Positions 1-5,759 of a stretch of DNA of 5,759 nucleotides are shown piece by piece. A program made the translations under genes and the position numbers. The stretch lies in NCBI GenBank assembly GCA_033720695.1, contig JAWWCA010000222.1, positions 1-5,759 on the forward strand, in the 5' to 3' direction. This stretch comes from DATGQT01 sp033720695. Its GTDB lineage: Bacteria > Bacteroidota > Rhodothermia > Rhodothermales > Rubricoccaceae. The notes under the pieces are model-generated. The model made no database searches. It had not been told where the DNA came from and was given only the letters and a program-made list of their open reading frames with translations. Within the stretch, counting starts at the first letter, position 1. Each line of letters begins with the position of its first letter.

Positions 1-1186
1 AGATCGCGACCGCCTCGACGTACGTCGCGCAGTCGGCGCCGGAGCCGGTGTCGACGAGGGCGAGCGTGAAGTTGTAGGTGCCGTCGGGCGCGGCGGCCGG
101 GACGTTCAGCGTGATGTTGATGGGTGCCGAGGCGCCGCCCGGGAGGGTCCCGTTGGCGAGGACGCGGGTGCCCTGGGGGTTGCCGCCGTCGCGGTTGTAC
201 CGGAGCTCGAGGCGGAGCGGGACGGGGTCGGCCCCGTTGTTCCGGACGCCGCCGGTGACGGAGAGGCGTCGGGTGCCGGCGTCGTAGGCGAGGTCGGCCG
301 AGGTGAACTTCGCCTCGCAGGTGACGCCGCCGCTGCAGTCGAGGTCGCCGGGGCTGCCAAGGCCGTCGAACGTGTCGTTCGGGAAGCCGGTGTAGGCCGC
401 GGCCGGGTCAAACTCGTCGAGCGGGTCCGCATCGGCCGTGCACGAGGTGCCCTCCCGTCGGAGCGTGTTGTTCTGCGTCGAGGCGTCGCCGGTGCCCCAC
501 TCGGTGCCGGGGTCGACGCCGACCTGCCCGATCCCGTCAACGGCGGCGTTGCCCTGGAAGAGCACGACCGCGTCGTCGCCGTTGAACGAGAGCGAGCCGC
601 TGACCTGGTCGGCGACGGCGAGGATGGCCGGGTCGGCGCTGTCCTCGGCGAGGACGAACACGTCGCCCGGTGCGATCGAGCCCGTGAGCGGGATCGTGGC
701 GCCGGGCTCGGTGTTGCCGTTGAAGTAGATCTGGACGGAGTAGCTGCCGGCGTCGAGGTCGACGGCGGAATCCGAGGGGTTGTAGAACTCGAGCGCCTTG
801 TTGAAGGACGAGCCCTCGACGTACTCCGAGATGATCAGCGGCGAGCTCGTGGAGGCGGCGTTGACCGTGACGGTGCCCTGCATCGAGAGGGCGTGCACGT
901 CGCACAGGTAGTCGTAGTCGCCGGCGAACTGGAACGTGAACTCGTAGGTCCAGGGCGCCACGGCGACGGCGTTCCCGAAGCTGAGGGGGTTGTCTGGGAA
1001 CGTGGCCTGGGTGCCGTTGACGTTGTGGGTGCCCTGGATATTCTCCCAGCGGACGGTGTCGCCGGCTTCGATGGTGAGGTTGGCCGGGGTGAAGGAGAAG
1101 TTCTCGACGGTGACGACGTGGGTGGTCTGCGCGCTGGCCGTGCCCACGAAGAGCAGGCCGAGCAGAAGAGAAACGAAACGGTTCAT
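1..1186 (-). CDS. Secreted cupredoxin plus lamin-tail-domain protein (C-terminus cut by window edge)
   Basis: The reading frame opens at ATG 1186-1184 and stays open for 395 codons to the left edge, so the C-terminus is missing. Residues 1-19 form a signal peptide: MNR, a Leu/Val/Phe-rich core, then a likely signal peptidase I site TASA|QT. Residues about 22-109 are a plastocyanin/azurin-like cupredoxin domain, with the opening pattern FSFTPANLTIEAGDTVRW and candidate copper ligands His54 (GTHNVNG), Cys95, His98 and Met102 (YLCDVHALSMQG). Residues about 115-280 match bacterial lamin tail domains: LIISEYVEGSSFNKALEFYN near the start, a GDDAVVLFQG strand, an NNTLRREG segment and DTFDGLGSPGD at the end. 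Residues about 288-395 look like a further beta-sandwich domain with Cys290 and Cys386; I cannot name it. The protein is probably extracellular or cell-surface, and a type IX secretion sorting tail could lie beyond the edge, but that is a guess. Copper binding is inferred from the ligand set; the physiological role is unknown. No Shine-Dalgarno sequence precedes the start. The start is chosen because the signal peptide begins directly there. Confidence 0.9.
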   Translation of the reverse strand, partial: MNRFVSLLLGLLFVGTASAQTTHVVTVENFSFTPANLTIEAGDTVRWENIQGTHNVNGTQATFPDNPLSFGNAVAVAPWTYEFTFQFAGDYDYLCDVHALSMQGTVTVNAASTSSPLIISEYVEGSSFNKALEFYNPSDSAVDLDAGSYSVQIYFNGNTEPGATIPLTGSIAPGDVFVLAEDSADPAILAVADQVSGSLSFNGDDAVVLFQGNAAVDGIGQVGVDPGTEWGTGDASTQNNTLRREGTSCTADADPLDEFDPAAAYTGFPNDTFDGLGSPGDLDCSGGVTCEAKFTSADLAYDAGTRRLSVTGGVRNNGADPVPLRLELRYNRDGGNPQGTRVLANGTLPGGASAPINITLNVPAAAPDGTYNFTLALVDTGSGADCATYVEAVAI

Positions 1187-1215
1187 GGGGGTAGGGGAGA
1201 GGGTAGAGAAAAGAA
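1187..1215 (-). other. Pyrimidine-only-like leader directly before the cupredoxin start codon
   Basis: On the + strand this 29-nt stretch has 27 purines and two T residues, including G-runs of 5, 4 and 3 (1187-1191, 1194-1197, 1201-1203). The mRNA of the leftward gene therefore has a C/U tract abutting its AUG and no Shine-Dalgarno motif. It may be an unstructured leader that favours SD-independent initiation; this role is inference. The composition itself is directly visible. Confidence 0.4.
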
Positions 1216-1512
1216 TGCAAGCCCCCCGGGCGTCGCCGGCGGGAGGTACAGCATACGGAAACGGGCCCAAACAGCCGACCCCCGGCGTGAATCCGGGAGG
1301 CGCCGAGGCAGGCTGTGGCGCGGCGTCCACGCCTATCCCTAGACCCCAACGCCACGGCGATAACCATCCGCCCGGTCCGTTCCCAGACGGCGGACGGTCG
1401 CACCGCCAGCCGTGTAGCGGCGTCGGGGGCCGGCGCGTCCCCTGCGGCCGGCGGGGCCTCTGGCGGGGCGCCCTGCGTTTCGTAACATCGGAGCCCGCCC
1501 GCCCGTGCGCCC
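1187..1512. other. Divergent intergenic region, presumed to hold both promoters
   Basis: This 326-bp spacer separates two divergently oriented genes and contains no credible coding frame. For the rightward gene, the most AT-rich spot close to the start is TAACAT at 1483-1488, about 24 bases before the GTG. It could serve as a -10-like element, but no convincing partner lies upstream. For the leftward gene, TATGCT on the minus strand (1255-1250) is equally weak. Other visible structure is GC-rich: arms CCCGG/CCGGG at 1281-1285 and 1293-1297 around a 7-nt loop, the palindrome CGCCGGCG at 1234-1241, and a direct repeat of GGCCGGCG at 1428-1435 and 1446-1453. Such short GC repeats are expected by chance at this base composition. 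I see no terminator, riboswitch or RNA gene. Confidence 0.5.
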
Positions 1513-3804
1513 GTGACCGTCGCCTCCATCGGGGGAGGCCCTGCTGGCCTCTTCCTCTCGATCCTCCTCAAGACGCGCCGCCCCGACTGGGACGTCGCCG
1601 TCTACGAGCAGAACCCGCGCGGCAACACGTTCGGCTGGGGCATCGTGTTCTCCGACGGCACGATGGAGAACCTCCGCGCTGCCGACGAGGCCGTGGCCCG
1701 CGAGACCGAGGCCAGCCTCGCGCACTGGGACGACATCGAGGTCCGATTCCAGGGCGAGGTGCTCCGCTCCTCCGGCCACGGTTTCATCGGCGTTGGCCGC
1801 CACCGCTTCCTCGAGATCCTCGGCGAGCGGGCCGAGGCCGTCGGCGTCCGCCTCCTCTTCGACTGCCGCGTCGAGGACCCCGCCGCGCTGGGCGCCGACC
1901 TCGTCGTGGCGAGCGACGGGGTACACAGCGCCGTCCGCGCGCGCCACGCTGAGCACTTCCGCCCGACCGTCGAGCCGCAGCACAACCGCTACACCTGGCT
2001 CGGCACGCACCGCCCGTTCGAGGCCTTCACGTTCGACTTCCAGGAGACCGAGCACGGCTGGTTCCAGGCCCACTGCTACCAGTTCTCCGAGCGCACCAGC
2101 ACGTTCATCGTGGAGTGCACCGAGGCGACGTGGCACGCGGCTGGGCTGGACCGGATGGCGAAGCCCGAGGGGCTCGCCTTCTGCGAGGCCCTCTTCCGCG
2201 ACCTCCTCGACGGCCACGGCCTCCTCGACAACGCGCCGCACCTGGAGGGGCCGGCCATGTGGCTCCGCTTCCCGAAAGTGACCAACGAGACGTGGCACCA
2301 CGGCAACGTCGTCCTCCTCGGCGACGCCGCTGCGACGGCCCACTTCTCGATCGGCTCCGGCACCAAGCTCGCCCTCGAAAGCGCCATCGCCCTGGCCGAC
2401 CGGCTCACGGAGCGCGAGGGCGCCCCGCTCGGCGAGGTCCTCGACGCCTACGAGGAGGAGCGGCGCGTCGAGGTGCTGAAGCTCCAGAACGCCGCGCGCA
2501 ACTCGACCGAGTGGTTCGAGAGCGTCCGCCTCCGCGCCGGGTTCGCGCCCGAGCAGTTCGCCTACAGCCTGCTCACGCGGAGCCAGCGCGTGAGCCACGA
2601 GAACCTCCGCCTCCGCGACCCGGCGTGGCTCGAAGGCTACGAGCAGTGGTGGGCCGCCGCACAGGCGGGAGGGGCGGCCGAGGACGCCGTCCCGCCGATG
2701 TTCGTGCCGCTCCCCGTGCGCGGCCTCACGCTCCCCAACCGCGTGGCTGTCTCGCCGATGGCGATGTACTCGGCCGAGGACGGCGTGGTGAACGATTTCC
2801 ACCTCGTTCACCTTGGGCAGCGCGCGCTCGGCGGCGCGGGCCTCGTCTTCACCGAGATGACCTGCGTCGCCCCCGACGCCCGCATCACGCCGGGCTGCGC
2901 CGGCCTCTGGACCGAGGCCCAGGCGGAGGCCTACGCGCGCATCGTGGACTTCATCCACACGCGCTCGCCCGCGAAGGCCGCCCTTCAGCTCGGCCACGCC
3001 GGGCCGAAGGGCTCGGTCCAGAAGCCCTGGGAGGCCCCCGACGACATCACCCCGCTCGACGACGGCAACTGGCCGCTCCTCGGGCCGTCCGCCCTCCCGT
3101 ACTCGCCCAAGAACCAGACGCCGAAGGCGATGGACCGCGCCGACATGGACCGCGTCCGCGACCAGTTCGTGGCCGCCGCCCGGCGCGGCGCCGAGGCGGG
3201 GTTCGACTGGCTGGAGCTCCACTGCGCCCACGGCTACCTCCTCTCCGCTTTCCTCTCGCCCCTCACCAACGGCCGCACCGACGAATACGGTGGCCCAGTC
3301 GAGAACCGCGTCCGCTACCCCCTCGAGGTGTTCGACGCCCTCCGCGCCGTGTGGCCCGAAGACCGGCCAATGAGCGTCCGCATCTCGGCCGTCGACTGGG
3401 TGGACGGCGGCAACACCGTCGAGGACGCCGTCGCCATCGCGCGGGCGTTCGAGGCGCACGGGGCCGACCTCATCGACGTCTCGACGGGGCAGGTCTCGAA
3501 GGCGCAGCAGCCGGTCTACGGCCGGATGTATCAGACGCCCTTCGCCGAGCGCATCCGGCTGGAGACGGGCGCGAAGGTGATGGCCGTCGGCAACATCTAC
3601 GAGCCCGACCACGTGAACTCGATCCTCGCCGCCGGCCGGGCCGATCTCTGTCTCCTCGCGCGTCCGCACCTCTGGAACCCGCATTGGATGCTCTTCGCTG
3701 CCGCCGAGCTCGCGTACGATGGGCAGTGGTGGCCGCCGCAGTACCAAACGGGGCGCCGCCAGATCGAGCGCATCTTCGAGCGGCAGAAGGCGGTGGAGGG
3801 GTAG
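1513..3804 (+). CDS. Bifunctional anthraniloyl-CoA monooxygenase / salicylyl-CoA 5-hydroxylase family flavoprotein
   Basis: The gene encodes 763 residues, the usual size for this two-domain family (about 765). Residues 1-385 are a class A FAD monooxygenase: dinucleotide-binding GGGPAG (7-12), Glu32 at the end of strand 2, the family motif TFGWGIVFSD (39-48), the DG motif SDG (134-136), GDAA (270-273) contacting FAD, and LTRSQRVSHENLRLRD (354-369). Residues 396-763 are an FMN-binding Old Yellow Enzyme-like domain: PMAMYSAEDG (415-424), Gln492 and LGHAG (493-497), the anion-binding pair His570/His573 with Tyr575, Arg623, VGN (692-694) and Arg717 near the FMN phosphate. In characterised relatives the first domain hydroxylates a CoA-bound aromatic ring with NAD(P)H and O2. 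In the 2-aminobenzoyl-CoA enzyme the second domain then reduces the ring; salicylyl-CoA relatives yield gentisyl-CoA. Substrate choice cannot be read here. The enzyme is cytosolic, with no signal peptide. GTG 1513 is well fixed: an in-frame TAA lies at 1483-1485, no other in-frame start intervenes, and GGGPAG begins at residue 7. No CoA ligase is adjacent. Confidence 0.95.
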   Translation: MTVASIGGGPAGLFLSILLKTRRPDWDVAVYEQNPRGNTFGWGIVFSDGTMENLRAADEAVARETEASLAHWDDIEVRFQGEVLRSSGHGFIGVGRHRFLEILGERAEAVGVRLLFDCRVEDPAALGADLVVASDGVHSAVRARHAEHFRPTVEPQHNRYTWLGTHRPFEAFTFDFQETEHGWFQAHCYQFSERTSTFIVECTEATWHAAGLDRMAKPEGLAFCEALFRDLLDGHGLLDNAPHLEGPAMWLRFPKVTNETWHHGNVVLLGDAAATAHFSIGSGTKLALESAIALADRLTEREGAPLGEVLDAYEEERRVEVLKLQNAARNSTEWFESVRLRAGFAPEQFAYSLLTRSQRVSHENLRLRDPAWLEGYEQWWAAAQAGGAAEDAVPPMFVPLPVRGLTLPNRVAVSPMAMYSAEDGVVNDFHLVHLGQRALGGAGLVFTEMTCVAPDARITPGCAGLWTEAQAEAYARIVDFIHTRSPAKAALQLGHAGPKGSVQKPWEAPDDITPLDDGNWPLLGPSALPYSPKNQTPKAMDRADMDRVRDQFVAAARRGAEAGFDWLELHCAHGYLLSAFLSPLTNGRTDEYGGPVENRVRYPLEVFDALRAVWPEDRPMSVRISAVDWVDGGNTVEDAVAIARAFEAHGADLIDVSTGQVSKAQQPVYGRMYQTPFAERIRLETGAKVMAVGNIYEPDHVNSILAAGRADLCLLARPHLWNPHWMLFAAAELAYDGQWWPPQYQTGRRQIERIFERQKAVEG

Positions 3805-3839
3805 CCGGCCGGCGCAAGGATCTGAGGGCGGATGACCCC

Positions 3840-3854
3840 GGAACCTTATGTTCC
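3840..3854. repeat. Perfect 5-bp-arm inverted repeat GGAAC-N5-GTTCC upstream of the caspase gene
   Basis: The arms GGAAC (3840-3844) and GTTCC (3850-3854) flank CTTAT. The element lies 35 bases after the stop of the flavoprotein gene and 57 bases before the caspase ATG, in the only AT-containing stretch of the 107-bp gap (3805-3911). It could be an operator or part of a promoter: TATGTTCC at 3847-3854 resembles the Bacteroidota -7 pattern TAnnTTTG only partly (4 of 6 defined positions). It has no T-tract and is too small to be a good intrinsic terminator. A 10-bp palindrome, GCCGGCCGGC at 3804-3813, begins on the last base of the preceding stop codon and also lacks terminator features. Confidence 0.3.
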
Positions 3855-3911
3855 TCATACGCGCCGATCACGCCTAGCGTGCGCCACCGGCCGCCGTCCC
3901 GCTACGCCTCC

Positions 3912-5759
3912 ATGCCGTCGTCCCCGTCGCGTCGCAAGCACGCCCTCCTCATCGGGATCAACACGTACCCGAACCTCACGAAGTACGAGCACCTCAAGGG
4001 GTGCATCAACGACGTGCGGGCCATGGCCCGGCTGCTGGAGGAGCGGTTCGGCTTCCTCGAGGAGGACGTCACCGTTCTCGAAGACGCCGAGGCCACGCGC
4101 GCGGGCATCTTGGCGGCGCTCGACGCCCTCGCCGACCGCGTCGGCACGGACGACGTCGTGGTCCTCTTCTACGCGGGGCATGGCTCCCAGGTCACCGACC
4201 TCGAAGGCGACGAGCCCGACGGCCTCGACGAGACGATCTGCCCCTACGACACCACGCGCGAGGGCGGGCGCAACGTCGACATCACCGACGACGAGCTCCA
4301 CGCCTGGATCCTCCGCGTCACGGCGAAGACGCCGTTCCTTACGCTCCTCTTCGACTCCTGCCACTCGGGCACGATCTCGCGCGACCCCTCCGGCGGGCAG
4401 ACGCGCTCGCTCCGGCCCGACACCCGCCCCGCCGAGGCGCTCGGCCGCACGCCCGTCACGACGCCGGCCACGCGCAGCGCCGGGACCGAGGTCGGCCCGA
4501 GCGGGTGGCTCCCCCTCGGCGAGCGGTACGTCCTCATCGCGGGCTGCCGCGACGACGAGAGGTCGAAGGAGTACAAGATCCCCGAGAGCGGCGAGCGCCA
4601 GGGGATGCTCACCTACGCCCTCCTCGGCGCCCTCCAGGACGCGGCCGCCGGCACGACCTACCGCGACGTGTTCGAGCGGGTCCGCCTGGCCGTCAACGCC
4701 CTCAACCCGAAGCAGCACCCGCAGATGGAGGGCGCGCTCGACCGCGAGCTCTTCGGCGTCCACGACATCGAGCCGATGCGCTTCTTCGGCGTCGAGCGGC
4801 GCGACGGCGCGCGCGTCACGCTCGCCGGCGGCGCGGCGCACGGGCTGACCGCAGGCTCGGCGTTGGCCGTCTACCCGCCCGGCACGAAGACGACGGAAGG
4901 CGCGGTGCCACTCGGCCGCCTCGTCATCCGGCGCGTCGGCGCCCTCGCGTCGGAGGCGGACCTGGAAGAGGACGAGGACGGAGCCGTAGGCCCGGGCGCG
5001 CGGGCCGTGGAGACGGCGCACGCCCACCCCGAGGCCCGCCTCCGCGTCGAGGTCGTCGTGCCCGAGGGGTTCGACGAGGCGCGCGCGGCGCTCGTCGCGG
5101 AGATCGAGGGCTCGGAGCTGCTGGAGGTCGCGGCGGGCGGCGAAGGGTTCGACGTGCGGGCCTACCTCGTTCCCGAGCGCGCCGAGCGGGCCGACCCCGT
5201 CCCCCAGCTCGGCGCGGTATCGGAGCCCACGTGGGCGGTCGTGAGCGGCGGGGAACTGGTGATGCCTGTCCACGCCGTGAGCGAGCGCGGCGTCGTTCGC
5301 CTCCTGCGGGAGAACCTCGAGAAGCTCGCCCGCTACCGCTACGCCCTCGCCCTCGCCAACCCCGACGCGGGTAGCCGCCTCCGCGGCACGCTCCACGTCC
5401 GCCTCGAACGGCAGGGCCCCGACGGGACGTGGGAGGAGGCCACGCCCGACGCGCCGGGCGGCGAGGTCGTGTTCCACGAGGGCGACCGCATCGCCTTCAC
5501 GATCACCCACACCCACGACGCGCCGCTCTACGTCTACGCCCTCGACTTCGACATCGACGGGGGGGTGAACCCGCTCACGATGCGCGGCGCGAGCGAGAGG
5601 CTCGAACCGAACCGGTCGCTTCGGGTGACCGATCTCGTCTGGGAGGACGGCCAGTCCCGCCCGATCGTGCTCGAGTTCCCGGAGCGCTTCCCCGGCGCTG
5701 AGGGCACGGCGACGCTCAAGGTGTTCGCCACCACGCACGAGACCAGCTTCGACGCCCTC
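3912..5759 (+). CDS. Caspase-family (metacaspase-like) protein with DUF4384-like C-terminal domain (C-terminus cut by window edge)
   Basis: The frame runs 616 codons from ATG 3912 to the right edge without a stop. Residues about 9-285 form a C14 caspase-like domain: first strand HALLIGINTYP (10-20), LKGCINDVRAM (29-38), catalytic His90 in FYAGHGSQ, DGLDETICPYD (103-113, typical of type I metacaspases), catalytic Cys150 in FDSCHSG, and QGMLTYALLGAL (230-241). Both dyad residues are present, so protease activity is likely; metacaspases usually cleave after Arg or Lys. Residues 155-200 are an Arg/Thr/Pro-rich insertion before the next strand. Residues 290-375 look like a small beta domain (HGLTAGSALAVYPPGT), followed by an acidic patch at 348-356. 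Residues about 518-616 resemble DUF4384 (GDRIAFTITHTHDAPLYVYA, then DFDIDGGVNPL). That domain normally ends soon after the segment seen here, so little is probably missing. There is no signal peptide or membrane segment, so the protein is probably cytosolic. An in-frame GTG at 3879 would add 11 residues; the ATG is preferred because the domain begins within ten residues of it. No Shine-Dalgarno sequence is visible. The substrate and biological role are unknown. Confidence 0.92.
   Translation, partial: MPSSPSRRKHALLIGINTYPNLTKYEHLKGCINDVRAMARLLEERFGFLEEDVTVLEDAEATRAGILAALDALADRVGTDDVVVLFYAGHGSQVTDLEGDEPDGLDETICPYDTTREGGRNVDITDDELHAWILRVTAKTPFLTLLFDSCHSGTISRDPSGGQTRSLRPDTRPAEALGRTPVTTPATRSAGTEVGPSGWLPLGERYVLIAGCRDDERSKEYKIPESGERQGMLTYALLGALQDAAAGTTYRDVFERVRLAVNALNPKQHPQMEGALDRELFGVHDIEPMRFFGVERRDGARVTLAGGAAHGLTAGSALAVYPPGTKTTEGAVPLGRLVIRRVGALASEADLEEDEDGAVGPGARAVETAHAHPEARLRVEVVVPEGFDEARAALVAEIEGSELLEVAAGGEGFDVRAYLVPERAERADPVPQLGAVSEPTWAVVSGGELVMPVHAVSERGVVRLLRENLEKLARYRYALALANPDAGSRLRGTLHVRLERQGPDGTWEEATPDAPGGEVVFHEGDRIAFTITHTHDAPLYVYALDFDIDGGVNPLTMRGASERLEPNRSLRVTDLVWEDGQSRPIVLEFPERFPGAEGTATLKVFATTHETSFDAL

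Noticed and set aside
1421..1456. GC-rich repeat cluster (GGCCGGCG twice, with G4/C4 runs) as a regulatory stem or attachment site
   Set aside because: The repeats are short and purely G/C, with no conserved architecture, and the chance expectation is high.
990..1952. A 320-codon plus-strand open frame crossing the intergenic region and two genes
   Set aside because: It overlaps the cupredoxin gene antisense and the flavoprotein gene out of frame, and its product becomes Arg/Pro-rich with no domain-like pattern.
3804..3813. The palindrome GCCGGCCGGC at the flavoprotein stop codon as a terminator
   Set aside because: It has no loop and no following T-run, and self-complementary GC decamers are expected in DNA of this composition.
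1339..3858. An 839-codon open frame on the minus strand, antisense to the flavoprotein gene
   Set aside because: It mirrors the GC-biased codons of the sense gene, and its product is low-complexity Arg/Glu/Val/Ala-rich sequence with no recognisable motif. The sense frame has a full set of family motifs.
3832..4848. A plus-strand frame and a longer one (4001-5374) overlapping the caspase gene
   Set aside because: Their products are almost entirely Ser/Arg/Thr/Pro or Arg/Gly/Pro, the usual sign of reading a GC-rich gene out of frame.
3855..5738. A 627-codon open frame on the minus strand, antisense to the caspase gene
   Set aside because: Same cause: a shadow of GC-rich coding sequence. The product is repetitive in Arg, Glu, Val and Ala, while the plus strand encodes a clear caspase fold.
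1..5759. The three genes as one functional system or defence island
   Set aside because: They include a divergent secreted protein, a metabolic CoA enzyme and a protease with no shared substrate, overlap or tight operon spacing. No mobile-element, integrase or tRNA boundary is visible.

Overview
The window is very GC-rich and carries three genes, two of them cut by the window edges. From left to right they are a leftward gene for a secreted copper-protein-like/lamin-tail-domain protein (1186 down to 1, C-terminus missing), a rightward gene for a complete two-domain flavoprotein of the anthraniloyl-CoA monooxygenase / salicylyl-CoA 5-hydroxylase family (1513-3804), and a rightward gene for a caspase-family (metacaspase-like) protein with a DUF4384-like C-terminal domain (3912 to the right edge, probably missing only its last few residues). 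I see no RNA genes, mobile elements, CRISPR repeats or recognisable intrinsic terminators.

The likely host is a high-GC member of the Bacteroidota/Rhodothermota group, of the Rubricoccus, Rubrivirga or Salinibacter kind. This is inference. It rests on the strong G/C preference at third codon positions in all three genes, the absence of a Shine-Dalgarno sequence before all three starts (common in that group), and the presence of lamin-tail and cupredoxin modules in a secreted protein. No 16S rRNA or other phylogenetic marker lies in the window.

Layout: the first two genes are divergent and share a 326-bp spacer (1187-1512) that should hold both promoters. The second and third genes point the same way, 107 bp apart. 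That gap holds a small perfect inverted repeat (3840-3854) and no clear terminator, so the caspase gene could have its own promoter or be read through from upstream.

The three products do not form an obvious pathway. One is exported and probably binds copper, one is a cytosolic CoA-thioester aromatic-degradation enzyme, and one is a soluble cysteine-protease-like protein. The flavoprotein would normally work with an anthranilate- or salicylate-CoA ligase and downstream acyl-CoA degradation enzymes, none of which is visible here. All three genes belong to recognisable families, and I found no convincing evidence of an undescribed system. The points most worth a second look are the cupredoxin/lamin-tail fusion with its unusual copper-loop spacing, the apparently isolated CoA-monooxygenase gene, and the arginine-rich linker inside the caspase domain.
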